A stretch of 6,893 bases of DNA from NCBI GenBank assembly GCA_903932565.1, contig CAIZGQ010000239.1, positions 1 through 6,893 on the forward strand, written 5' to 3'. A program made the position numbers and the translations under genes. The notes beneath the pieces were generated by a model. It did not search any database and was not told where the DNA came from. It saw nothing but the letters and a program-made list of their open reading frames with translations. The first letter of the stretch is position 1. Each line of letters starts with the position of its first letter. Shown here one piece after another: positions 1 to 6,307 of the stretch. This stretch comes from an uncultured Hyphomicrobiales bacterium. GTDB taxonomy: Bacteria > Pseudomonadota > Alphaproteobacteria > Rhizobiales > Beijerinckiaceae.

Positions 1-715
1 CGTCGCGAATGATGGGGTCCGCGAGCAGCTGAGCGCCTTGCCCGGTGCGCACGATGCGGCCCATGTCCATGATATAGGCGGTATGGCAGAGGTCGAGCGC
101 GGTGGTGACGTCCTGCTCAACCAGCAGGATTGACATCCCCTCGGTGTTGAGCGTGCGCAGCGCCGCCACCAGTTGCTCGACCAGCAGTGGCGACAGGCCA
201 AGCGACAGCTCATCGATCATCAGCAGCCGCGGGGCGCTCATCAGCCCGCGGCCGATGGCACACATCTGCTGCTCACCGCCGGACAAGGTTGCAGCGGCCT
301 GATTGCGGCGCTCACGCAGCTTTGGAAACGTGGTGTAAACGCGATCGAGATCGCGGTTGATCTGGGTGCGGGTGATGGAACGCGAATAGGCACCCATCAG
401 CAGGTTGTCCTCGATGCTCATGGCACCAAACAGCCGACGGCCTTCCGGGACGTGGACAATGCCGCGCGCCAGAATCCGGGCCGCCGTGACGCTCGACAAA
501 TCTTCGCCGTCCGAGACGTATTTGCCGGACTGGACTGGGATCAAGCCCGAAAGCGCGCGCATCAGCGTCGTCTTGCCGGCACCGTTCGAGCCGATCAGTG
601 CGGTAATCTCGCCGGATCGCACCACCATATCGATGCCCCAAAGCACTTGAATCTCGCCGTAGCCGGCGCAGAGCTGCTGAAGCTCGAGGATCAAGGGGCT
701 ATCCACGGGCGGCAT
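1..715 (-). CDS. livF: LivF-type ATPase of HAAT ABC importer (3' end cut off by window)
   Basis: This is one of the two cytoplasmic ATPases that drive a branched-chain-amino-acid-type ABC importer. From the ATG at 715-713, 238 codons are open to the window edge. LivF proteins are usually about 235-240 residues, so probably only a few C-terminal residues are missing. Visible motifs are Walker A GSNGAGKTT (residues 42-50), signature LSGGE (144-148), Walker B LLMIDE (164-169) and the end of the catalytic core near LVEQD (198-202). The tail pattern DPIIRD is typical of LivF. The start overlaps the end of livG by 17 bases, as expected for translational coupling, and only a weak GCGGA precedes it. 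Oddities: the residue after Walker B DE is Leu (DELSLGL) instead of the usual Pro, and position 201 is Gln where a His switch residue is normal, as is common in LivF. The family call is secure; the transported solute is not known. Confidence 0.95.
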   Translation of the reverse strand, partial: MPPVDSPLILELQQLCAGYGEIQVLWGIDMVVRSGEITALIGSNGAGKTTLMRALSGLIPVQSGKYVSDGEDLSSVTAARILARGIVHVPEGRRLFGAMSIEDNLLMGAYSRSITRTQINRDLDRVYTTFPKLRERRNQAAATLSGGEQQMCAIGRGLMSAPRLLMIDELSLGLSPLLVEQLVAALRTLNTEGMSILLVEQDVTTALDLCHTAYIMDMGRIVRTGQGAQLLADPIIRD

Positions 716-1460
716 TCCGCTGCGCATATTGCTGGCCGAGGTAGGCGTCGACCACCGCCTGATTTTTGATAACGTCGCGCGGGGCGCCGTCGGCGATCAA
801 CTCGCCGTTATGCAGCACAGCAATGCGGGTACACACATTGAGCACCACCTTCATGAGGTGCTCAATCATGACGATGGTGATGCCTCGCGCTGCCAGCTGG
901 TGGATCAGCTTTGTCGCGCGTTCGACCTCGATGCTATTGAGGCCGGCATTGACTTCATCAAGGAACAGCAGCTTGGGCTTCATCGCCAGCGCCTTGGCAA
1001 GCTCCAGCCGCTTTCGCATCGCCAGCGTCAACGTCGCAGCGCACTGGTCAGCTTGTGCCTCCAAACCGACAAACGCGAGATGCGTGCGAGCCTCAAGGCG
1101 CGCAGACTTCCAGCTCTCGCCAGGCTGTGAAAACAAAGCGGCCGCGGCGACATTGTCCAACGCGCTGAACTCCGCGAATGGCTGCACGATCTGAAAGGTG
1201 CGCGACAGCCCGAGCCGCGCGGCCTGGTAGGTCTTCACCCGCGTGATGTCGCGCCCGTCGAAGGTAACGACGCCGGCGCTCGCTGGCGTGACGCCGCAGA
1301 CGGTGTTGACCAACGTCGTCTTGCCGGCCCCATTGGGGCCGATCAGGCCGAGCACCTCGCCCTTGCTGACGGAGATCGAGACGTCGCGCAGCGCCCTCAG
1401 CCCGCCGAAGTTGCGCGAGACGTTGCTGAGGTGAAGAATTTCATGCTGCATCTCAGGCAT
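699..1460 (-). CDS. livG: LivG-type ATPase of HAAT ABC importer
   Basis: This is the second ATPase of the importer, 253 residues, close to the usual LivG length of about 250-260. Motifs in order: Walker A GPNGAGKTT (41-49), Q-loop Gln90 in SRTFQ, signature region LTLAM followed by RKRLELAKALA (144-159), Walker B LLFLDE (164-169), and switch histidine in MIEH (His201). The LivG-specific insert after the Q-loop and the DAYLG C-terminal pattern are present. The start at 1460 is supported by AAGGTGA about 3 bases upstream of the ATG and overlaps the livM stop by 8 bases. A second ATG at codon 4 (1451) is less well placed. The signature is degenerate: the usual LivG form is close to LAYGQ or LSGGQ, whereas here Ala and Met replace the Gly and Gln. 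Asp-Glu of Walker B is followed by Val instead of Pro. The catalytic Glu169 is intact, so it is probably active. Confidence 0.95.
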   Translation of the reverse strand: MPEMQHEILHLSNVSRNFGGLRALRDVSISVSKGEVLGLIGPNGAGKTTLVNTVCGVTPASAGVVTFDGRDITRVKTYQAARLGLSRTFQIVQPFAEFSALDNVAAAALFSQPGESWKSARLEARTHLAFVGLEAQADQCAATLTLAMRKRLELAKALAMKPKLLFLDEVNAGLNSIEVERATKLIHQLAARGITIVMIEHLMKVVLNVCTRIAVLHNGELIADGAPRDVIKNQAVVDAYLGQQYAQRNAARG

Positions 1461-2388
1461 GCTTCACCTTCCGCCAGACCATGGCCCAACGCAGCGAAAT
1501 TAATCCGTGCGGCAGGAACAGCAGCAGCACGATGATCAGCACGCCGAGCACACCGGAATGGATCTGGATGTAATTGCGCCAGACGACTTCCTCGAGGCCG
1601 AGATAGAGAAACGCGCCGCACACAACGCCGAGCGGCGAGCCAAGTCCGCCCATCAGGGCCATCACGATCGGCTTCACCGAATAGAGGATATCAAACACGT
1701 CGGACGGGTCGATGTAATGCACCCAGGCTGCATACAGGCCGCCGGCGGTGCCGACAAAGCACGCCGAGAGGCCGAAGGCGATGCTTTTGTACAGCGTGGT
1801 ATTGAGTCCAACCATGTTGGCGGCAGTCTCATTCTGCCGGATGCAGCTCAGGCCGAAGCCGAGCTTTGATACGGAGACGACGATGACCACGAGTGCGGTG
1901 AGCACGAGCAGTCCCCACATCGCGTAGAAAAAAAACATCGCGTCGGCGAGGATGCCGGAACTGGAGGCCAGCGGGATGTTCAAGCCCATGCCGCCGCCGG
2001 TCAGGTCGGTGGCGTTGTTGATTAGCTCGCGAAAGACTTCGACCAGCGAAAGGCTGGCGATGGCAAAGTAATGCCCGCGCAGCCGCAGCAGCACGGCGCC
2101 AAGCGCCACGGCCCCCAGGAACAATGCGATGAACGTTCCCGCCAAGGCGGCAGGCAGGGGCACGCCATTGTTCAGCAGGATGCCGGTGACATAGGCACCA
2201 AGGCCGAAGGAAGCCGCGGTGGCGAAGGACGGATACCCGGCAAAGCCGCCCACCACGTTCCAGGACAGCGCGAAGATCGCGTACATGCAGGCCAGAGTGC
2301 CGACCCGCAGCGCATAGGCACCGCCGAACAGCGGCAGCGACGCGACGATGACGATCAGGATCAGCAGCGCGAAATTGGCCCGGGTCAT
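1453..2388 (-). CDS. livM: LivM-type inner-membrane permease of HAAT ABC importer
   Basis: This is one of the two transmembrane subunits of the importer (BPD_transp_2 family), 311 residues, a normal LivM length. Hydrophobic segments cover roughly residues 6-22, 30-48, 56-73, 78-101, 152-174, 203-221, 237-263 and 277-293. Family signatures are visible: LRLRGHYFAIASLSLVE (101-117), LTGGGMGLNIPL (129-140), a cytoplasmic coupling stretch around IRQNETAANMVGL (183-195), and MGGLGSPLGVVCGA (246-259). The ATG at 2388 overlaps the livH stop codon in an ATGA arrangement. AAGGGG lies 6 bases upstream of the ATG (GAAGGGGTTTGA then ATG), so the start is well supported. The stop overlaps the start of livG by 8 bases. 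It should pair with LivH to form the solute channel. There are no truncations or unusual features. Confidence 0.96.
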   Translation of the reverse strand: MTRANFALLILIVIVASLPLFGGAYALRVGTLACMYAIFALSWNVVGGFAGYPSFATAASFGLGAYVTGILLNNGVPLPAALAGTFIALFLGAVALGAVLLRLRGHYFAIASLSLVEVFRELINNATDLTGGGMGLNIPLASSSGILADAMFFFYAMWGLLVLTALVVIVVSVSKLGFGLSCIRQNETAANMVGLNTTLYKSIAFGLSACFVGTAGGLYAAWVHYIDPSDVFDILYSVKPIVMALMGGLGSPLGVVCGAFLYLGLEEVVWRNYIQIHSGVLGVLIIVLLLFLPHGLISLRWAMVWRKVKHA

Positions 2389-3251
2389 TCAAACCCCTTC
2401 CGGCCGAGCAGGCCCTGCGGACGCGCGACGAGGAAGACGATCAGCAACACGAAGGACAACGTCGTCGCGTGCGCCGGACCGAGATAGACCGAGCCGATGC
2501 CCTCCACCAGCGCCAGCAACAATCCACCAGCCAGCGCGCCGGACACTGAGCCCAATCCGCCGAGCACGCAGACCACAAAGGCCTTGCCGAGATAGGCCGA
2601 CGAGGTCAGCGGCGAGATCGGGAAGATCAGCGCCATCAACACGCCCGCACAGCCCGCCAATGCCGCGCCGAGCCCGAAGGCGACGGCATAGATCGATTTG
2701 ACATCGACGCCCATCAGCACAGCGGCATCGCGATCGAGCCTGACGGCAACGATGGCGCGCCCGACCTTGGAGCGGCGCAGCAGCAAATAGAGCAGTCCGG
2801 TCAAAGCCAGCGCCGACGCCGTGGCGATGAGGCGATCAACCGGTACCACCACATCAAACAACGAGATTGAGCCGGTCGGCGGGCTCAGGGTCAGCTTGCG
2901 ATAGTCGGCTTTGAAGTAATAGATCATCGCATTGTTGAGGATCAGATCGAGGCCGAAGGTCAGCGTCAGCGTCACCAACACCGGCGCGGAGATTACGCGG
3001 TTGAGAAGCAGCCGCTGCAGCAGATAGCCGAACCCGAAAAACAACGGTGCTGCAAAAAGCAGCGCGTACCAAGGCGAGATATGCGCCCATTGATACGCGC
3101 CCCACGCCAGATAGGCGCCGAGCACGATGAATGAGCCGTGGATCAGGTTGATGACGTTGAGCACGCCCCACACCAGCGAGAACCCGATCGCGATACAGGC
3201 ATAAAGGCAGCCCAGCACGAGCGCATTTATCAGGACCTGGACGGCCAGCAT
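2385..3251 (-). CDS. livH: LivH-type inner-membrane permease of HAAT ABC importer
   Basis: This is the other transmembrane subunit, 288 residues, normal for LivH. It is hydrophobic throughout and shows the LivH hallmarks: the NLIHGSFIVLGAYLA stretch (35-49), an RRSKVGRAIVAVR cytoplasmic loop followed by AAVLMGVDV (159-184), and VLGGLGSVSGALAGG (229-243) near the C-terminus. It ends in the usual ARPQGLLGRKGFE tail. A Shine-Dalgarno AAGGA lies 6 bases upstream of the ATG at 3251, which fixes the start. It is 26 bases downstream of the binding-protein stop, with no obvious hairpin in that gap, and shares an ATGA overlap with livM. It belongs to the same BPD_transp_2 family as LivM, but the N-terminal motif and gene order mark it as LivH. 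Confidence 0.96.
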   Translation of the reverse strand: MLAVQVLINALVLGCLYACIAIGFSLVWGVLNVINLIHGSFIVLGAYLAWGAYQWAHISPWYALLFAAPLFFGFGYLLQRLLLNRVISAPVLVTLTLTFGLDLILNNAMIYYFKADYRKLTLSPPTGSISLFDVVVPVDRLIATASALALTGLLYLLLRRSKVGRAIVAVRLDRDAAVLMGVDVKSIYAVAFGLGAALAGCAGVLMALIFPISPLTSSAYLGKAFVVCVLGGLGSVSGALAGGLLLALVEGIGSVYLGPAHATTLSFVLLIVFLVARPQGLLGRKGFE

Positions 3252-3277
3252 TTCGAGTCCTTAAGCGTGCGCGGCGC

Positions 3278-4486
3278 TCAATTGACGCCGAGCTTGAACT
3301 CGCCCTGCTTGATTGCGTCCGGATACAGCACCACCGGCTTTGCGTTCTGGATTTGGAAAACTGGCGGCTCCAGCGAATTGATCTGGCCGTTGGAGCCGAA
3401 CTTGACCGGTCCCCAGAACGTCATGACGTCCAAACTGGCAAGCGCATCCCGCACCTTGTCGCGATCCAGCGAACCGGCCTTTTCAATCGCCATCTGGAAC
3501 AGTGCGCCGCTGGCCGCTGCCGAGGCCTGGGCGTAGTCCGGGTCGGAATTGTACTTCGCCTTGAACAGCTTCACGAAGTTCGAGGTCTTGCCGAAAATGT
3601 CCTTGCCGTCATATTGCTCGGCCGGGTGCCACCAGGACGCGCTCGAAATGTTTTCTGCGCTCTGTCCCGCGGTCTCGATAAAGGTCTGATAGGCCGGGCC
3701 GGCGATCATCGTCACGACGGGCGCCTTCATCTGCTGGTCGGTCATCTGCTTGCGGATCAGCAAGAGGTCATTGATATAGCCTGTGACGAAGATCCACTGC
3801 GGTGCCAGCGACTTGATCTGCGACAAGGTCGCAGAGTGATCGAGCGTGTTGATGGCGTACTTCTCAAAATACACCACCTCGAAGCCGTTCGCCTTGGCGG
3901 ATTTCTCCATTTCCTGCGCGATCGCCAGCGGGAACAGGTCGTTGCGGGCCAGGATCGCGACTTTCTTCACGTCTGGCGCCTTGGCCTTGATGATCCCGGT
4001 CAGCGGCGTGGTCAGCGTATCGTTCGGCGTGAAGGTGCCGAACAGGTATTTGTAATTCTGGTCATAGACCTGCGACGATGACGCAGAGGCCGCAATTGTC
4101 GGCACTTTATATTTTTCAGAAATCGTGCTGGCCGCCTTGGCGGCGCCCGAGCCGAACGGCCCGAACATGAAGTTCACGTTGTCCTGGGTGATCATCTGCT
4201 CGGTGATCTGCACCGAGCGCGGCGTGTTTGACTGGTAGTCTCCGTAGACGATCTCGACTTTGTATTTTTTGCCGCCAACATTGATACCGCCAGCCTTGTT
4301 GGCCTCCTCGGCCCACAAATTGTAGCCCATTTGCTGGGCGGCAGCCTCCGGCGCCAAGGGGCCCGTGATCGGCAGCGGCGCCCCGAAGCGGATGACATCT
4401 TCAGCAGACGCTGGCGAGGGAACTGCAAAGCTGGCAAGCGCCAGCAGGAGCGAGGCCGAGACGCAACCAAACCGTGGGTGAAACAT
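3278..4486 (-). CDS. Periplasmic Leu/Ile/Val-type substrate-binding protein of the ABC importer
   Basis: This is the solute-capturing subunit of the importer (Peripla_BP_6, type I periplasmic fold). I place the start at 4486 because GGAG (4496-4493) lies 6 bases upstream of that ATG, giving 402 residues. An in-frame ATG at 4498 would add four residues but has no well-spaced ribosome site. An N-terminal Sec signal peptide of about 28 residues has a hydrophobic LLLALASFAV core and an ASA cleavage site before EDVIRFG. No lipobox is seen. The mature start IRFGAPLPITGPLAP and the AGGINVGGKKYKVEIVYGD block are the classic lobe-1 pattern. FGPFGSGAAKA and the central KKVAILARND lobe-2 entry also fit. 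As first gene of the livHMGF order it is certainly the partner binding protein. The solute could be branched-chain amino acids, other amino acids, amides or aromatic acids; the sequence does not decide. Its promoter must lie in the upstream gap. Confidence 0.93.
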   Translation of the reverse strand: MFHPRFGCVSASLLLALASFAVPSPASAEDVIRFGAPLPITGPLAPEAAAQQMGYNLWAEEANKAGGINVGGKKYKVEIVYGDYQSNTPRSVQITEQMITQDNVNFMFGPFGSGAAKAASTISEKYKVPTIAASASSSQVYDQNYKYLFGTFTPNDTLTTPLTGIIKAKAPDVKKVAILARNDLFPLAIAQEMEKSAKANGFEVVYFEKYAINTLDHSATLSQIKSLAPQWIFVTGYINDLLLIRKQMTDQQMKAPVVTMIAGPAYQTFIETAGQSAENISSASWWHPAEQYDGKDIFGKTSNFVKLFKAKYNSDPDYAQASAAASGALFQMAIEKAGSLDRDKVRDALASLDVMTFWGPVKFGSNGQINSLEPPVFQIQNAKPVVLYPDAIKQGEFKLGVN

Positions 4487-4492
4487 CCAAAT

Positions 4493-4496
4493 CTCC
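4493..4496 (-). promoter_or_regulatory. Ribosome binding site that selects the binding-protein start
   Basis: GGAG on the minus strand ends 6 bases before the ATG at 4486-4484. It overlaps the alternative upstream ATG at 4498-4496, whose own upstream bases (GTTCGTCCTCG) show no Shine-Dalgarno match. This favours the shorter 402-residue protein. Confidence 0.6.
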
Positions 4497-4517
4497 ATCG
4501 AGGACGAACAACCCCCT

Positions 4518-4534
4518 TACAAAAAGCAAGCCAA
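4518..4534 (-). promoter_or_regulatory. Weak sigma-54-like promoter candidate for the liv operon
   Basis: Read on the minus strand, 4534-4518 is TTGGCTTGCTTTTTGTA. Against the sigma-54 consensus YTGGCACGN4TTGCW it matches 10 of 13 defined positions, including the GG of the -24 element and TTG of the -12 element. The highly conserved C of the -12 GC is replaced by T, which weakens it. Transcription would begin near 4506, about 10 bases before the GGAG site, a short but workable leader. I found no convincing sigma-70 -35/-10 pair in the same stretch. Nitrogen control of an amino-acid importer would make sense, but that is inference. Confidence 0.22.
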
Positions 4535-4583
4535 GTCCCGTTTCAAAGACAAGCATTGGAATTGGAATGAGGCGATCTAAAAA

Positions 4584-4609
4584 TCAGAATTGCAATCAGG
4601 ACGTTCTGA
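4584..4609. repeat. Spaced inverted repeat upstream of the liv operon, operator-like
   Basis: TCAGAA (4584-4589) and TTCTGA (4604-4609) are perfect inverted copies with centres 20 bases apart, about two helical turns. They lie roughly 100-120 bases upstream of the binding-protein start. Such spacing suits a dimeric activator site, but six-base arms can occur by chance and I do not recognise the motif. A tandem ATTGGA ATTGGA pair follows at 4555-4566. Confidence 0.25.
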
Positions 4610-5072
4610 ATACCTTGGGCAGACCGGGGACCCCCGCACGTAATGGCGTCTGCTGCCGTGTGCGACTGTTAGATCGTTGGATCTTCGTCGAAGGCGGCTC
4701 CATGAACCAGGCCGCGCCTCGCTGTGGATGGCCCCCTCGGGTAGCAGCCTTCAGGTGCCGGGCTGGAGGCCAAGCACTCCGACGCGCAGCTTGCTGCCGC
4801 AATCGCCGCGGCGAACTCTTTGCGCCTTGCGCCAGACAGGCGCTGGCCTTTCAGCCCACAAAGCATCCGATGGCGAACGATCACGCAAAACGCCGTCTAC
4901 GACACCTGTCGCGATGGCAGGTACCATCCAGACAAACCGATGCACTTGATCGACGGCCGTTTTCTTTTCCACGGGGTCCACGTCGAGCACATGCAGACCG
5001 AAACTGAGTGCGCCGTTTGGGACGTTGGTCCGTGTCACAGCCGTTGACATGCCGCCGCCACTTTGTGCGCCA

Positions 5073-5096
5073 GATGCAGCTTGCGAAAGCTGCATC
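5073..5096 (+). repeat. Perfect 10-bp hairpin with GCGA loop
   Basis: GATGCAGCTT (5073-5082) and AAGCTGCATC (5087-5096) are perfect inverted copies around GCGA. As plus-strand RNA this would be a stable stem capped by a GNRA-type tetraloop; on the minus strand the loop is UCGC, not a special loop. No T-run follows on either strand, so it is not a simple terminator. It could be an RNA element or a palindromic protein-binding site. Confidence 0.65.
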
Positions 5097-5148
5097 CGAA
5101 TTTGCTCTCCATTTGGGCCGGCATGCACGGACAGCATCAGCGCTGCTG

Positions 5149-5210
5149 CCGATCCGGCTGTGTTTGGGCAAAACCTAGCGGCGTTTCAAGAATACCCAAA
5201 CACCGATCGG
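5149..5210. repeat. 62-base imperfect inverted repeat (9-bp perfect core arms)
   Basis: GTGTTTGGG (5160-5168) and CCCAAACAC (5195-5203) are perfect inverted copies around a 26-base spacer. Outside them CCGATC (5149-5154) again pairs with GATCGG (5205-5210), so about 15 base pairs form with a small bulge on each side. No target-site duplication or transposase is visible, so calling it a mobile-element end would be speculation. It may be part of a structured RNA or a regulatory palindrome. Confidence 0.55.
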
Positions 5211-5220
5211 AGACTTATGT

Positions 5221-5281
5221 CTTAGAGAATTGGCCGTTCCAATTTTCGAAAATCCCTGGCCTCGGAAAGCGGATTCTCAAG
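5221..5281. repeat. 61-base stem-loop region with alternative pairings
   Basis: CTT plus GAGAAT (5221-5230, one bulged A at 5224) pairs with ATTCTCAAG (5273-5281), giving a 9-bp outer stem. CCG (5234-5236) can extend it with CGG (5270-5272). Two competing local structures are possible inside: AATTGG (5228-5233) with CCAATT (5239-5244), and the palindrome ATTTTCGAAAAT (5242-5253). It lies directly before the plus-strand terminator. Confidence 0.5.
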
Positions 5282-5285
5282 AACC

Positions 5286-5324
5286 CTGCGCGCGCCGAAA
5301 TGCTCAGCACGCGCAGCATTTTTT
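5286..5324 (+). terminator. Intrinsic terminator read on the plus strand
   Basis: CTGCGCG (5286-5292) and CGCGCAG (5310-5316) form a perfect GC-rich 7-bp stem, with a smaller TGCT/AGCA hairpin possible inside the loop. The stem is followed after two bases by six T (5319-5324). In the plus direction this is a good Rho-independent terminator. In the minus direction, where it sits just after the hydrolase stop at 5336, the same stem has an A-run before it and no T-run after it, so it would terminate that gene poorly. It may still serve both directions. Confidence 0.65.
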
Positions 5325-5335
5325 ATCGCCTTAAA

Positions 5336-6307
5336 TTATAGAACCGGGTTCCACGCGACAGGGATGAGCTGGTAGCCACTCGCTGTCTTTTCCACGTGCC
5401 CGATGGATGGGAAGGGGAAGTGGAACCCAACGATAAGTGCCTTTTCAGCAGCGGCCACGTCGTAAAACTTCTTGCGGGTTTTAATGGCCTGCTCAGGATC
5501 GTTGTCGAACATCACTTGCCAATCCGGATGGCGCAGGAAAAATTCCGGGATATTGGTCACGTCGGACTGAATGAGAATTCGCGCATCGCCGGATGCAATT
5601 GCAAATGCCGTGTGGCCCGGCGTATGACCAGCCGCTTCAATGGACGTGATGCCAGGCGCAACCTCTTTATCCCAATCATAGCGTGTGACCTTGTTCTCCA
5701 AACCCGAGAAGGTCTTACGAATGGTTGCAAAATAGGTCTTCATCAAAGGCTTATCTTGGGCTTTGGCCTGATTTTCATCGCTCATCCAGAATGCCCAATC
5801 CAGGTTGGGCGCTTTGATTTCGGCGTTCGGAAACGCAAGGCTGCCGTCGGCCAGGCGAAGTCCGTTGATGTGATCGGGATGCAGATGTGACAAAAGAACA
5901 ATATCGACGTCTTTGGGGTCGACGCCTGCCACCTTGAGGTTCGCCAATAAATGCCCCACAGACGGATTGGCTGAAGGACCATTGCCGGTGTCAATCAGGA
6001 CGAGCTTCGAGCCTGTGTTGATGAGCTGAGGGTTGAACGGCACCGTCACCTTGCCCTTGGGCATGTAGGCGGCTTCGGCGGCAACCAGGGCCTCATCCTT
6101 GCTGACATTGCGCACAAAGCCATCGGGGATCGGTATGGTGATGGCGCCGTCATTGATGGACGTGCATTCAAACGCCCCGACCTTATAACGATACAGCCCG
6201 GCAGCCTGCGTCCCAGCGAGCGGGGACAGTGCAGACGCGCTCTGCAGAGGCAATAATGTGCTGGCAGCAGCACCAACGAGCAATGAACGACGATCCATCT
6301 CAACCAT
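5336..6307 (-). CDS. Exported metallo-beta-lactamase-fold hydrolase, methyl parathion hydrolase/OPHC2-like
   Basis: This 323-residue protein is a two-metal MBL-fold hydrolase with all ligands: HLHPDH (His141, His143, Asp145, His146), GHTPGH (His228), Asp249 in IQSDV, and His296 in VGFHFPFP. The C-terminal block, with an FD-D stretch at 267-270, a KTRKKFYDVAAAEKALIVG segment, FPFPSIGHV (297-305) and GYQLIPVAW (311-319), resembles methyl parathion hydrolase and OPHC2-type enzymes. It is of similar length to them. The natural substrate in such relatives is uncertain (lactones, esters, organophosphates). The N-terminus DRRSLLVGAAAS with ASA26 suggests Tat export and cleavage near residue 26, so it probably acts in the periplasm. 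AAGGA lies 6 bases before the ATG at 6307, supporting that start over the ATG at codon 4. The stop is TAA at 5338-5336. It may be co-transcribed with the ModA-like gene upstream. Family call strong, substrate unknown. Confidence 0.93.
   Translation of the reverse strand: MVEMDRRSLLVGAAASTLLPLQSASALSPLAGTQAAGLYRYKVGAFECTSINDGAITIPIPDGFVRNVSKDEALVAAEAAYMPKGKVTVPFNPQLINTGSKLVLIDTGNGPSANPSVGHLLANLKVAGVDPKDVDIVLLSHLHPDHINGLRLADGSLAFPNAEIKAPNLDWAFWMSDENQAKAQDKPLMKTYFATIRKTFSGLENKVTRYDWDKEVAPGITSIEAAGHTPGHTAFAIASGDARILIQSDVTNIPEFFLRHPDWQVMFDNDPEQAIKTRKKFYDVAAAEKALIVGFHFPFPSIGHVEKTASGYQLIPVAWNPVL

Larger units (their letters stand above)
4499..5335. other. 837-base intergenic region without a supported gene
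   Basis: This stretch separates the liv operon from the hydrolase gene. Open frames exist on both strands, but most translate to Arg/Pro/Cys/Ser-rich sequence typical of spurious frames in GC-rich DNA. The best of them, minus strand 4751-5137, is discussed as a possible decayed remnant. The left part (about 4499-4620) is AT-richer and should contain the liv promoter. The stretch 4620-5070 shows nothing I recognise beyond short palindromes such as TCGCCGCGGCGA (4803-4814). The right part (5073-5324) is dense in inverted repeats and ends in an intrinsic terminator read on the plus strand; these are listed separately. Confidence 0.7.

Noticed and set aside
173..769. 198-codon plus-strand frame opposite livF
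   Set aside because: Opposite-strand shadow of the LivF coding sequence, whose Walker motifs are unambiguous.
1829..2392. 187-codon minus-strand frame overlapping livM
   Set aside because: It is an Arg/Ala/His-rich shadow of livM in another frame; the LivM frame has clear family motifs.
4803..4814. 12-base palindrome TCGCCGCGGCGA
   Set aside because: Short GC palindromes are frequent in DNA of this composition, and it has no context that suggests a function.
4474..5007. 177-codon plus-strand open frame across the intergenic region
   Set aside because: The translation is rich in Arg, Cys and Pro with no domain pattern. It begins inside the binding-protein gene on the opposite strand, and no ribosome site is evident.
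5149..5210. Inverted repeat as the end of an insertion sequence
   Set aside because: No transposase, partner terminal repeat or target-site duplication could be found in the window.
5063..5341. 92-codon plus-strand open frame ending at the hydrolase stop
   Set aside because: It runs through the hairpins and the plus-strand terminator and reads as composition noise. A gene would not end beyond its own terminator.
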